A stretch of DNA of 64,000 nucleotides. Origin: Bdellovibrionaceae bacterium UBA3535 (GTDB lineage: Bacteria > Bdellovibrionota > Bdellovibrionia > Bdellovibrionales > UBA840). Made by a program: the position numbers and the translations under genes. Below, piece after piece: positions 8,178 through 16,863 of the stretch (within the stretch, counting starts at the first letter, position 1; each line of letters starts with the position of its first letter). Where the stretch lies: NCBI GenBank assembly GCA_002376845.1, contig DFOS01000005.1:1-64000 (forward strand), written 5' to 3'. Under the pieces are notes generated by a model. The model saw only the letters and a program-made list of their open reading frames with translations, ran no database searches and was not told the origin of the DNA.

Positions 8178-9232
8178 GATTCATCCCCCTTTTTGCGTAT
8201 GCCAAGGCCCATGGCCAAGGACGCATAAGGAATGATTTGTTTCATATAATCTGGAGTAATGTTTTTAGGATTAAAACCAATATTGATAAAAGGGTTCATT
8301 ACTTCCATTGAGACTTGCATATGGTTTTCTAAATAATCTTTTAAACCTGGTAGCACGCTCGAGCCACCACTCAAATAAAAACGTTGGATTGGCGTCGACA
8401 TGGAGCTAGAAGTCATATAGAAATCAATCGTACGATTTAACTCTTCGAGAAATGACTCCATCGCATTGAGTAAGTTTTCATTTACCTCAGGCGGCGAATC
8501 TTCCCCAGCAGCACCAAACTTTAGATTTTCCGCTTCCTCATAGGATACCCCCATGTTTTTGCGAATCTCTTCTGTAAAATGGTAGCCACCAAAAGGTATA
8601 TCACGAACAAAAATTACCTCTCCGGCATGTCTAACCACAAAATTGCAAGCGGAAAAACCTATGTTGAGAATTCCTATGTGATTGGCACCAGGATTCGGGT
8701 AATTGAATTCAAAACAATTCGACAAAGCGAAGCCACTTACATCTACAGTTGTTAAATCCAAGCCAGCTCCCTCAACCGCTTCGGCGTAAGACATGATCAA
8801 ATCTTTTTTTGCTGCTATAAGCAATACGTCCATAGAATCTGGTGTACTTTCTTGCTTTTTTAGAACATGAAATTCTAAATTCACTTCAGATAAATTAAAT
8901 GGAATGTATTGTTCTGCTTCAAATTTTATTTGTTCTTCCAACAACTTTACATCCATACGGGGAACTTGAATTCGCTTTACCACAACACTTCCACCCCAGA
9001 CACTTGCGCATATCCCCTTCTTTTTTGTTTCGGCTTGCTGAATTAAGGACCCCAATGCATTTGCCACATCTGGAGGGGAAATGATTTCTCCACTATTGAC
9101 GCTACCACCAGGTGTTGGCATAAAATAAAAGCCATCAAGCACAGGCTTACCACCTGAGTTCTCGATGACGGCTAGTTTGATCGAATTAGATCCAATGTCC
9201 AATCCTATTAGTTGCTTCGATTTAAAAAACAT
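8174..9232 (-). CDS. pilM: Type IV pilus cytoplasmic ATPase-like protein PilM
   Basis: A 352-residue actin-like (FtsA-fold) cytoplasmic protein that binds the N-terminus of PilN. The nucleotide-binding signature is visible as IGLDIGSNSIKLAVI at the N-terminus, NIGFSACNFVV in the middle and YLSGGSSVLPGL near residue 290. I choose the ATG at 9232 because a promoter lies at 9267-9295. The longer GTG frame starting at 9280 would begin inside that promoter. This is the first gene of pilMNOPQ. Confidence 0.95.
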   Translation of the reverse strand: MFFKSKQLIGLDIGSNSIKLAVIENSGGKPVLDGFYFMPTPGGSVNSGEIISPPDVANALGSLIQQAETKKKGICASVWGGSVVVKRIQVPRMDVKLLEEQIKFEAEQYIPFNLSEVNLEFHVLKKQESTPDSMDVLLIAAKKDLIMSYAEAVEGAGLDLTTVDVSGFALSNCFEFNYPNPGANHIGILNIGFSACNFVVRHAGEVIFVRDIPFGGYHFTEEIRKNMGVSYEEAENLKFGAAGEDSPPEVNENLLNAMESFLEELNRTIDFYMTSSSMSTPIQRFYLSGGSSVLPGLKDYLENHMQVSMEVMNPFINIGFNPKNITPDYMKQIIPYASLAMGLGIRKKGDES

Positions 9233-9256
9233 AAGGACTTTTTTCCCAACACGAAA

Positions 9257-9273
9257 GTCTAATACAATTAGAC
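9257..9273. promoter_or_regulatory. Perfect inverted repeat overlapping the pilM -10 box
   Basis: GTCTAAT-ACA-ATTAGAC on the plus strand is a perfect 7-bp inverted repeat with a 3-bp spacer. It covers the -10 hexamer and start-site region of the pilM promoter, the expected place for a repressor operator. No regulator is identified. Confidence 0.55.
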
Positions 9274-9295
9274 CAACCACCTAAGCTAAAGTCAA
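9267..9295 (-). promoter_or_regulatory. Promoter of pilMNOPQ
   Basis: Minus-strand TTGACT (9290-9295), a 17-nt spacer and TCTAAT (9267-9272). Both boxes match five of six consensus bases. The predicted transcript would start near 9260, about 28 nt before the pilM ATG at 9232. Confidence 0.75.
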
Positions 9296-9305
9296 ATTAG
9301 GTGCA

Positions 9306-10082
9306 CTAGAGAAGGCCGGGAACGAAAAAGCTGTAAAAAAGTCGAGCTAGCTCCTCATGAAAAAATAAATACATGATTGCACTAAGGGAAAGAAACGGAC
9401 CAAAGGCCAAGCTAGTTGCCATGCCGCTACGGTTTTTAATCATCAAAAAGATGCCCACAAAGCTCCCAAGCAGACTAGAAATGAATATAACCGGTAATAT
9501 GGCCGACAAACCCAATACTGAGCCAATCCATGCCAAGAGTTTAATGTCGCCGCCACCCAGACCCATGGCCCCTCGTAGTTTATAATAAGCATAGGCAATT
9601 AGCCAAAAAACACCACCGCCCAGCAAAACCCCCATCAGTGCATCCAAAAACGCACGATCTGGATTTAAGGCAGCACCAATTAAACCTATTATTATGCCAC
9701 CAATGCTAAAAACATCCGGAATAATTCGCAGCTCAAGGTCGATAAAGGAAATGGTAATCAGGCCAAAATAAAAAATGGCATACTCTATTCCTAACGGACT
9801 AATACCAAATCTCCAGTACAATGCTAGCAAGCCAATAGCCATGAGCAATTCAATAAAAAAGTGTCGCCAACCAAAACAGGCCTTACAAAACTTGCAACGA
9901 GCTCGCAAAAAAAGGCACGAAAAGATGGGGATATTCATATACCATGGCAATTTCGCCTTACATTGCGTGCAGTGCGAAGCCGGACGAACAATGCTTAATT
10001 TCTTGGGAACGCGATAAACCAGCAGCCCGGCAAAACTACCTAAACACGCGCCAAAAAGAAATACAAATATTGGCTCAAACAC
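9306..10082 (-). CDS. pilD: Prepilin peptidase / N-methyltransferase PilD
   Basis: A 258-residue polytopic aspartic peptidase (A24 family) that cleaves and N-methylates type IV prepilins. The cytoplasmic zinc-type four-Cys motif is intact as two CxxC pairs (CTQC and CKFC, near residues 38-70). The two catalytic Asp residues are in FIDLELRIIPD and GLGGGDIKLLAW. About eight hydrophobic helices follow. The start is a GTG preceded by AAGGA. It overlaps the ABC permease gene by 8 bp and ends before the pilM promoter, as in the Myxococcus order pilI-pilD-pilM. Confidence 0.96.
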   Translation of the reverse strand: MFEPIFVFLFGACLGSFAGLLVYRVPKKLSIVRPASHCTQCKAKLPWYMNIPIFSCLFLRARCKFCKACFGWRHFFIELLMAIGLLALYWRFGISPLGIEYAIFYFGLITISFIDLELRIIPDVFSIGGIIIGLIGAALNPDRAFLDALMGVLLGGGVFWLIAYAYYKLRGAMGLGGGDIKLLAWIGSVLGLSAILPVIFISSLLGSFVGIFLMIKNRSGMATSLAFGPFLSLSAIMYLFFHEELARLFYSFFVPGLL

Positions 10083-10839
10083 AGTCCTTCTTTCGAAAAA
10101 TTAGAATGGCACAGAGAAAATAAAAGGCTCCCCATGCAAACGCATAGATTCCGGCATACAGGTAGTCAGCTATTACTAATTTCTCTAAATAGTAGAGATC
10201 TTTAAAATTCCATGTAGAAAAATTGGGTGCCACTGTATTAACTACGAAATTGACAACCTTCAGGCTTGTCTCGGAGGAGTTTTCCAATAAATATTTTAAT
10301 CCATTATGAGCATGACAAATCAACCAGAAACAGAAGCTAAAGGCCATGGCTAAAAATAATTTGGTTATTTGTGAGAAGAAAAAGACAAAAGACAGACAAA
10401 CAAAAACATCCAAAAGAATGCCAGCAAATGCTGCAAAAAAATGTGCATTGATACTAACATCATACAAGACAAATATGAGCATCAGAATGGCGGCAGTAAG
10501 CAATAAGACAAAAAATATCGAGATATAATAGCCAATAAATTTACCACAAAGATACTGAGTGTGACTAATGGGTTTTGATAGCACCAGCAAAAGGGCTTTG
10601 GGTTCACACTCTTTTTGCAGCAGGAAAACTCCTAAAAAGATTGCCAGAAACACACCGATAAGATTTAGGCCCGCCAAAGAGAAATCAAAAAACATTACTC
10701 CTTGCTCCGAGAAACTTAAAGCGGCTAAAGCTCTAGCTAGAAACAATAAGACCAAGGCAAAAATAAAACTAATAAAGTAGATCTTATTGCGAATCGCTTC
10801 AATGAGGGTGTATTTAACAATATTCCATGTTGCCATCAT
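10075..10839 (-). CDS. pilI: ABC-2 type permease, PilI-like
   Basis: A 254-residue integral membrane protein with about six hydrophobic segments and the ABC-2 permease layout. The amphipathic start (MATWNIVKYTLIEAIRNK) is typical of this family. Position is the main reason for the PilI label: Myxococcus has pilG-pilH-pilI-pilD-pilMNOPQ, where PilH/PilI form an ABC exporter needed for pilus formation, and the same order occurs here. The exported substrate is unknown. It overlaps its ATPase partner by 4 bp. Confidence 0.82.
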   Translation of the reverse strand: MMATWNIVKYTLIEAIRNKIYFISFIFALVLLFLARALAALSFSEQGVMFFDFSLAGLNLIGVFLAIFLGVFLLQKECEPKALLLVLSKPISHTQYLCGKFIGYYISIFFVLLLTAAILMLIFVLYDVSINAHFFAAFAGILLDVFVCLSFVFFFSQITKLFLAMAFSFCFWLICHAHNGLKYLLENSSETSLKVVNFVVNTVAPNFSTWNFKDLYYLEKLVIADYLYAGIYAFAWGAFYFLCAILIFRKKDCV

Positions 10840-11690
10840 CTTTGTTGCAACTCCATCACAGCCTGTTCAAAAGATTGGTAAGGGGAAAAATCAATAATTT
10901 TATCACCGGCTTCTAGGTATTTCTGTAATGCGGCACTGGCCTCTGTATAAGTCTCAAAAACCTCTTCTTTTTTGCTACCATTTTGTATTGAGATAAGCCT
11001 AAATTTGGCACTAGTACGCTTTTGAATATCCTCGACCGAGCCTGAAAATAGGGTTTTACCTTGATCTATCAAAACAATGTCGTCACATAGCCTTTGAACA
11101 TCATCCAACAAATGTGAGCTTAAAAAAACTGTTGTTCCGCTAGTGGCTATGCCCTTGATAATATGAATCAAATCCCTTCGCCCATTCGGATCTAAGCCAC
11201 TCATGGGCTCATCTAATATAACCAAATCAGGAGAATGTATTATGGATTGCGCTAAGCCTAAGCGCTGCACCATGCCCTTTGAGAAATCTTTAATCAGCTT
11301 ATTGCCTACATCTTTTAGTCCCACTAAATCTAAACTTTGTTTGATCTTGTTTTTTTGCTGGTCAATATGGTGGAAATTGCAAAGAAAAGCCATGAACTCA
11401 TGAGCATTTAGGTGGTCGGGAAATTGTGGGCGCTCCGGCATAAAACCCAAGTTCTTTTTTGTATCATTACTAATAGGCTTGCCATGAATGAGCACTTCCC
11501 CAGAATCCGCATGAAGCAAGCCCATCATAATTTTAAAAGTAGTCGTTTTACCGGCGCCATTTGCACCAAGAAACCCCGTAACACATTGAGGTTTGGCAGA
11601 AAAACTTAAGTTTTTCAGAACCTGATTTTTTTTAAAACTCAAACCTGCTGAAAATGATTTGTTTAAATTCTTAACTTCAATTGCGTTCAT
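10836..11690 (-). CDS. pilH: ABC transporter ATP-binding protein, PilH-like
   Basis: A 284-residue ABC ATPase partnering with the downstream permease. Walker A GANGAGKTT (near residue 45), signature FSKGMVQRLGLAQ, Walker B LVILDEPMSGLDP and the switch histidine in SSHLLDD are all present. A C-terminal domain of about 70 residues follows, as in ABC-2 exporters of the CcmA type. The start overlaps the stop of the unknown gene upstream by 4 bp. The PilH name rests on gene order as in Myxococcus. Confidence 0.88.
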   Translation of the reverse strand: MNAIEVKNLNKSFSAGLSFKKNQVLKNLSFSAKPQCVTGFLGANGAGKTTTFKIMMGLLHADSGEVLIHGKPISNDTKKNLGFMPERPQFPDHLNAHEFMAFLCNFHHIDQQKNKIKQSLDLVGLKDVGNKLIKDFSKGMVQRLGLAQSIIHSPDLVILDEPMSGLDPNGRRDLIHIIKGIATSGTTVFLSSHLLDDVQRLCDDIVLIDQGKTLFSGSVEDIQKRTSAKFRLISIQNGSKKEEVFETYTEASAALQKYLEAGDKIIDFSPYQSFEQAVMELQQR

Positions 11691-12334
11691 ATCTTAATAT
11701 TTGGATCATTCGTATATATGTATTCTAAGCGAATGTGCTTATACTGTTCCAGCTTGTAGCGCATTTTTAATAATCGCAACATCAAAGCTTCATGTTGCTC
11801 GTTTTCTAGGTGACGAATCTTCTTAACTTCTTTCAATATAAACTTTTTTGCCTCGGAAGGGTGAAAACAAAAACCTTTTGCAAAATGTAATTTATTATTA
11901 AATGGAATGACCCGCACATCAAAAATTTCATTGGGATTGAAACCAACATTCAAATCGCTGTTTCTTAAGACTACCTTCTTCTTTTTAAACAGATCATAGA
12001 TGTGGACGTCTGAGCCTCGTATTTTTAGGAACTCAAACAAACTATGATCTGCCTTTGCTAGATCTTGGTATGCCTCTTGATCTGTAGCATTCATTTCAAT
12101 AAGGTTTTTATTTAAGACCAATTGAACTGGCGGCATATGGTATTCACTTAATGGCCTTGTGTAGATATACCAATCCAAGAACTGCGCCATACGCGCTTCG
12201 AAGTAGTGACTTTCCTCATCAATGATACCTGCTTGATCAAAAAACTCTCGCTTAGCATTGAGTATTTCTTCACGATAAGTATCACTTGTAAAATGATCTA
12301 CTAATTGATCAAAATATTTGTCTACACTACTCAT
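11687..12334 (-). CDS. Unknown protein in the pilG position
   Basis: A 215-residue soluble protein without signal peptide or membrane segment, rich in charged and aromatic residues. The N-terminal half looks helical (FFDQAGIIDEESHYFEARMAQ), the middle beta-rich (DVHIYDLF, VVLRNSDLNVGF), and the C-terminus is a basic helix. It overlaps lepB and the pilH-like gene by 1 and 4 bp, so it is translated with them. In Myxococcus the gene before pilH is pilG, an accessory component of the exporter. I cannot tell from sequence whether this protein is homologous to PilG. Confidence 0.75.
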   Translation of the reverse strand: MSSVDKYFDQLVDHFTSDTYREEILNAKREFFDQAGIIDEESHYFEARMAQFLDWYIYTRPLSEYHMPPVQLVLNKNLIEMNATDQEAYQDLAKADHSLFEFLKIRGSDVHIYDLFKKKKVVLRNSDLNVGFNPNEIFDVRVIPFNNKLHFAKGFCFHPSEAKKFILKEVKKIRHLENEQHEALMLRLLKMRYKLEQYKHIRLEYIYTNDPNIKI

Positions 12335-13002
12335 TAAATCCCTTGAAAGATGCGTTGCCAGCGTATTTTCCCCAGTCTACTGTTGTTTTTTGATTTTACC
12401 TCTACAGAGAACCAGATGCCAAATACTTTAGCCTCCATATTCTCTACAGCAACAGCCCCCCAGTAACGCGAATCATCTGATGCATCGCGATTGTCACCAA
12501 GAACAAAGACAGACTTTTCTGGCACGGTGAAAGGACCATAGTTGTATGGCTTATCTTTTAGCATCGTAGAAACCTTATGTTTCATTTTGCCGTGGATCTC
12601 CCATTTAATCTGCATATAATCGTCTTGCTGCGTTTTTATGGGCTCGTATTCTGCGGGCATATCATTAATGTACAATACATCGTCTTTAATTTCTACCTTG
12701 TCACCGGCAAGTGCGACGATCCGCTTAATGTATTTAATATTGTCATCTCCTGGCAATTTAAAGACAAAAACTTCTCCTCGCTCTGGCCTCGAAAAAACAA
12801 AGACTTTGTCTTCCAGCAAAAATGGCAAATGAAAACCGTAGGGAAGCTTAAAGGCTATCACAAAATCGCCCGCCACTAAGTTGGGCTGCATCGAGGACAT
12901 CGGCACTTTGTAAACTGAAAACATAAAAAGCCGTATGATTGCCGCTAGGACAATGGCTACACCCAAGCTAAATAATACGTCCCTGTAGTTTTGCAGCATC
13001 AC
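12334..13002 (-). CDS. lepB: Signal peptidase I (second copy)
   Basis: A 222-residue type I leader peptidase anchored by one N-terminal transmembrane segment (about residues 8-30). The catalytic Ser is in VPMSSMQPNL, the catalytic Lys in IKYIKRIVALAGDKVEI, and the family box VLGDNRDASDDSRYWG is intact. It cleaves Sec/Tat signal peptides on the periplasmic face. It is in tandem with another lepB directly upstream, overlapping it by 4 bp. The two are clearly divergent paralogues. Confidence 0.93.
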   Translation of the reverse strand: MMLQNYRDVLFSLGVAIVLAAIIRLFMFSVYKVPMSSMQPNLVAGDFVIAFKLPYGFHLPFLLEDKVFVFSRPERGEVFVFKLPGDDNIKYIKRIVALAGDKVEIKDDVLYINDMPAEYEPIKTQQDDYMQIKWEIHGKMKHKVSTMLKDKPYNYGPFTVPEKSVFVLGDNRDASDDSRYWGAVAVENMEAKVFGIWFSVEVKSKNNSRLGKIRWQRIFQGI

Positions 13003-13742
13003 TCAATCGCATGAAAGAAACGCTGAAAACGAATTGTCAGCGGATTGCATAGAAAACTGATCACTGGCAAAGTTTCCTCGCAGGACAGCCACACAAATAA
13101 AGCCCTTCCCATGACATTTTCTTCTGGGACTGGCCCCCAATAGCGCGAATCATTGGAGTGATTACGATTATCGCCCATAACAAAATACGAATTTTCAGGA
13201 ACCGTATAAGGCCCATAGCCTGGCGGCTCTTCGTATTTTGATACGAGTGTATTGTACCTTGTACCATTTAAGGTTTCTATATAATCTTGATGATCTGCCT
13301 TGGCGCCGATTTTAAAATCCACATCTCGAACCGCATCGAACGCACTTGAGTCTTCAGCCTCGCTTTGCTCCACCAAATCGCCATTGATATATAATTTGGA
13401 ATTCTCGTATAAAATTTTATCTCCAGGCACACCGATGACCCGCTTGATAAATGTTGTAGACTCATCTTCTGGGTAGCGAAAAATAATCACTTCCCCCCGC
13501 TCCGGTTTGTCGATTTCTAATAGCCATACTTTAGAAAAAGGCACCCGAATGCCATAGGCCAATTTATTTACAAAAATATGATCGTTAATTAACAAGGTTG
13601 GCAGCATCGAGCCAGAAGGTATGACATAAGCTTCTAAAAATAACCAGCGAATGGTTAAGGCGATCAAAATAGCAAGAACAAATGAGCCCAATCCCTCACC
13701 TAAGGTCCCCTTTTTGTTTTGCTTGTTTTTTTTGCCAAACAT
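12999..13742 (-). CDS. lepB: Signal peptidase I
   Basis: A 247-residue type I leader peptidase with one N-terminal transmembrane segment (about residues 17-37). The catalytic Ser is in IPSGSMLPTL, the Lys in TFIKRVIGVPGDKI, and the box VMGDNRNHSNDSRYWG is complete. It contains a longer insert (about residues 115-165) than its downstream paralogue. The start codon shares a base with the lepA stop, the conserved lepA-lepB arrangement. Confidence 0.94.
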   Translation of the reverse strand: MFGKKNKQNKKGTLGEGLGSFVLAILIALTIRWLFLEAYVIPSGSMLPTLLINDHIFVNKLAYGIRVPFSKVWLLEIDKPERGEVIIFRYPEDESTTFIKRVIGVPGDKILYENSKLYINGDLVEQSEAEDSSAFDAVRDVDFKIGAKADHQDYIETLNGTRYNTLVSKYEEPPGYGPYTVPENSYFVMGDNRNHSNDSRYWGPVPEENVMGRALFVWLSCEETLPVISFLCNPLTIRFQRFFHAIE

Positions 13743-15541
13743 CAGTCCTCCACCTTTAGGATTGCCAAGAAGGCTTTTTGCGGTATTTCTACACTGCCTA
13801 TTTGCTTCATGCGCTTTTTACCCTCTTTTTGTTTCTCTAGCAGCTTTCTCTTTCTTGTTATATCACCACCATAACACTTAGCTGTCACATCTTTTCTCAA
13901 AGCGCTAAGGGTCTCTCTTGCGATGATTTTAGCTCCAATGGCTGCTTGTATCGCAATTTTGAATTGTTGCCGATGAATTACTTCCTTGAGCTTCTTAACC
14001 AGCTCTCGCCCTCGGTGTTGCGCCTTCGTTCGGTGTACCAAAAATGACAAGGCATCCACGGGGTCACCATTAATCAAAATGTCCATCTTGACCATATCCG
14101 ATTCCTGAAAGCCAATGATTTCATAATCCATAGAAGCATAACCTTTGGTTATGGATTTTAAACGATCATAAAAGTCCATAACAATTTCATTTAATGGCAA
14201 TTGATAGACCAACATGACTTTTTGCTCGGATATGTATTCCATCTTTTCTTGAATGCCACGCTTGTCTTCACAAAGTTTAATTAAATTTCCAAGAAACTCA
14301 CTGGGTGTGTGCAAACTAGCACGGATCATTGGCTCTTCAATTTTTTTAATATGAGTGACCTCGGGCAAATCGGAGGGCTTTTCAATTTCTAGGACCGTAT
14401 CATCATTTTTATAGACTCGATATACCACGCTAGGGGCAGTGGTAATAAGATCTAGATGGAACTCCCGCTCCAAACGCTCCTGAATGATTTCCATATGCAG
14501 CAAACCCAAAAAACCGCAGCGCATACCAAAGCCAAGAGCTGAAGAGGACTCCACCTCATAGGTTAAGGAGGAATCATTGAGTGCCAACTTTTCGATGGCT
14601 TCACGAAGGTTTTCAAAATCGGAGGAGTCCACAGGAAATAGCCCTGAAAAAACCATGGGCTGCACTTTTTGAAAACCTGGCAGCGGTTCAATGTCGCCAC
14701 CTTTTGTGTGCTGAATGGTATCGCCAACTTTTACTTCGCGAATGTCTTTGATGCCGCAAATAAGAAAGCCCACCTCTCCGGCATAGAGCTCATTTACTTC
14801 TTTGGGGAAGGGGGAATAGGTGCCGATTTTGATCACCTCATAATCAACACCTGTAGCATGAAAACGAATTTTATCTTTTTTCGCCATCTTCCCATCTCGG
14901 ACCCGAACCAAGACCACAATTCCTTGGTAGGAATCAAACCATGAATCGATAATCAATGCGCGAAGAGCTTTGTTGGAATCTGCATCGGGAGCCGGGATGT
15001 CGCGCACCACAGCCTCAAGAATTTCTTCAATTCCTTCGCCAGTTTTTGCAGAAGCCAATACCGCATTATCGGTTTCCAATCCAATTACGTCCTCAATTTG
15101 CTGTATCACCCCATCTGGGTCTGCGGCAGGAAGATCTATCTTATTTAAAACCGGTATTAACTCCAGATCATTTTCTAGCGCGAGATAAACGTTCGCTAAG
15201 GTTTGCGCTTCCACACCCTGAGCCGCATCCACCACCAATAGCGCGCCTTCACATGCAGCTAAAGAACGAGAGACTTCATAGGAAAAATCAACATGCCCAG
15301 GCGTATCAATCAAATTTAAAATATATTCGTGCCCATCTTTTGCTTTGTAAGGAATGCGCACAGTCTGCGCCTTGATGGTGATACCTCTTTCGCGCTCCAG
15401 ATCCATATTATCCAAAAATTGGTTTTTTTCTTCCCGTGAAGTCAGTGCGCCAGTAAACTTCAGTATGGCATCAGCAATGGTGGACTTACCATGATCAATA
15501 TGAGCAATGATGGAGAAATTACGAATGTATTTAGAATCCAT
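13742..15541 (-). CDS. lepA: Elongation factor 4 (LepA)
   Basis: A 599-residue translational GTPase acting on the ribosome (EF4). The G1 motif AHIDHGKST, G3 DTPGH, G4 NKID and the LepA-specific C-terminal domain (KCYGGDITRKRKLLEKQKEGKKRM, residues near 555-580, shown here in part) are present. Length is typical. The start ATG lies inside the 3' arm of a strong hairpin at 15530-15574, and no Shine-Dalgarno sequence stands at the usual distance. It is followed without gap by two lepB genes and the pil genes. Confidence 0.97.
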   Translation of the reverse strand: MDSKYIRNFSIIAHIDHGKSTIADAILKFTGALTSREEKNQFLDNMDLERERGITIKAQTVRIPYKAKDGHEYILNLIDTPGHVDFSYEVSRSLAACEGALLVVDAAQGVEAQTLANVYLALENDLELIPVLNKIDLPAADPDGVIQQIEDVIGLETDNAVLASAKTGEGIEEILEAVVRDIPAPDADSNKALRALIIDSWFDSYQGIVVLVRVRDGKMAKKDKIRFHATGVDYEVIKIGTYSPFPKEVNELYAGEVGFLICGIKDIREVKVGDTIQHTKGGDIEPLPGFQKVQPMVFSGLFPVDSSDFENLREAIEKLALNDSSLTYEVESSSALGFGMRCGFLGLLHMEIIQERLEREFHLDLITTAPSVVYRVYKNDDTVLEIEKPSDLPEVTHIKKIEEPMIRASLHTPSEFLGNLIKLCEDKRGIQEKMEYISEQKVMLVYQLPLNEIVMDFYDRLKSITKGYASMDYEIIGFQESDMVKMDILINGDPVDALSFLVHRTKAQHRGRELVKKLKEVIHRQQFKIAIQAAIGAKIIARETLSALRKDVTAKCYGGDITRKRKLLEKQKEGKKRMKQIGSVEIPQKAFLAILKVED

Positions 15542-15574
15542 GCATAAGATTTTTAATACGCATGGATTCCTAAA
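15530..15574 (-). promoter_or_regulatory. Hairpin enclosing the lepA start codon
   Basis: In the mRNA the arm TTTAGGAATCCATGC (15560-15574) pairs with GCATGGATTCTAAA (15530-15543) apart from one bulged G, around a 16-nt loop. The lepA ATG (15539-15541) is base-paired in the 3' arm. No T-run follows, so it does not look like a metK terminator. It may control lepA translation. Confidence 0.6.
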
Positions 15575-15583
15575 GCAAAGAAC

Positions 15584-16738
15584 TTATTGAAAAAAGGCTT
15601 TTAATTCCTCGACCTTATTGGTCTCTTCCCAAGTAAAGCCCGCCTCTTCCCGGCCAAAGTGACCATAAGCTGCAGTAGCTGAATATTTAGGCTTTAGTAG
15701 ATCCAAGCTTTCCGTAATGGCAGCCGGGCGCAAATCCCAAATCTTGCGAATGGCATCAGTGATTTGTTTTTGCTCAAACTTACTTGTGCCGTAATCATTC
15801 ACAAAAATGCTTACCGGCTCTGCCACGCCGATGGCATAAGAAACCTGTACCAGTGCCTTATCCGCGATGCCTGCTGCCACCAAGTTTTTTGCAATATGGC
15901 GAGTGATATAAGCTGCCGAGCGATCCACTTTGGAGGGATCTTTGCCAGAAAACGCGCCGCCGCCATGTGCTCCATGACCGCCATAGGTGTCCACAATGAT
16001 CTTTCTGCCTGTTAGTCCACAGTCAGCCACCGGCCCACCCAAAACAAAGCGGCCTGTGGGGTTGATATAATATTTTGTTTTGTCATCAATCCAATCCGAG
16101 GGAATGGTTTGCTTTAAGCACTCTTCGCGCACGGCATCTTGCACTTGCTTAAGGCTTACCTCATCGGAATGCTGCGTGGACAGAACCACGGCATCGATTC
16201 TTTTGGGCTTGCCGTTTTCGTACTCTACCGATACCTGAGATTTGGAATCCGGTCTTAAAAAATCTAGCTTTTTGGTCTTACGTAGCTCTGCTAAATTGCG
16301 CAGAATTCTATGGGACAAAGAAATACTTAGAGGCATTAGCTCCGGCGTCTCGTTGCAGGCATAGCCAAACATGATGCCTTGATCACCCGCCCCTTGCTCA
16401 TCCTTGCTGGAGCGATCTACTCCCATGGCAATGTCAGGGCTTTGGCGATCGATGGAAGTAAGTACCGCACAGGTATTGTAATCAAAACCCTTGTCCGATG
16501 AGTCGTAGCCTATGCGCTTTACCACATCGCGTACGATCTCGGGCATGTCCACATAACAAGTGGTGGAGATTTCGCCAGCTAGCACTACCATGCCGGTATT
16601 AATCATGGTTTCACAAGCCACTCGTGCCTGGGTGTCTTGCGCCAATATCGCATCCAAAACACCATCAGATATTTGGTCAGCCATTTTATCTGGATGGCCC
16701 TCTGAAACTGATTCACTTGTGAAAATATAATTTGTCAT
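15584..16738 (-). CDS. metK: S-adenosylmethionine synthetase
   Basis: A 384-residue enzyme making SAM from methionine and ATP. It carries the signatures GHPDKMADQISDG (residues 14-26), GAGDQGIMFGYA (near 115) and GGGAFSGKDPSKVDRS (near 260), and the length is standard. The ATG has a strong GGAGGT 7 nt upstream. Upstream (16739-16828) I looked for a SAM riboswitch and did not find a convincing one. TTGACC followed after 17 nt by a poor -10 is the best promoter candidate. Its product feeds methylation enzymes such as PilD and RlmN. Confidence 0.97.
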   Translation of the reverse strand: MTNYIFTSESVSEGHPDKMADQISDGVLDAILAQDTQARVACETMINTGMVVLAGEISTTCYVDMPEIVRDVVKRIGYDSSDKGFDYNTCAVLTSIDRQSPDIAMGVDRSSKDEQGAGDQGIMFGYACNETPELMPLSISLSHRILRNLAELRKTKKLDFLRPDSKSQVSVEYENGKPKRIDAVVLSTQHSDEVSLKQVQDAVREECLKQTIPSDWIDDKTKYYINPTGRFVLGGPVADCGLTGRKIIVDTYGGHGAHGGGAFSGKDPSKVDRSAAYITRHIAKNLVAAGIADKALVQVSYAIGVAEPVSIFVNDYGTSKFEQKQITDAIRKIWDLRPAAITESLDLLKPKYSATAAYGHFGREEAGFTWEETNKVEELKAFFQ

Positions 16739-16828
16739 TGCAATACCTCCAAAGATAGCTAAAAAAGCTAGCCTAAGAGGTTTGCCTTGGTCAATCTAGT
16801 TTTTATGCGTTATGGGGCTTAAACAGGC

Positions 16829-16854
16829 AAAAAAAAGCCCTCCCACAGGAGGGC
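16829..16854 (-). terminator. Rho-independent terminator after hpf
   Basis: Minus-strand GCCCTCC-TGTG-GGAGGGC followed by eight T, starting about 10 nt after the hpf stop codon. This is the clearest intrinsic terminator in the window. It separates the lpt-rpoN-hpf unit from metK. Confidence 0.9.
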
Positions 16855-16863
16855 CAAATCTTG

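Noticed and set aside
16739..16828. Possible SAM riboswitch in front of metK
   Set aside because: The 90-nt leader has only a small AGCT hairpin and a strong ribosome binding site. I could not build any known SAM aptamer core from it.
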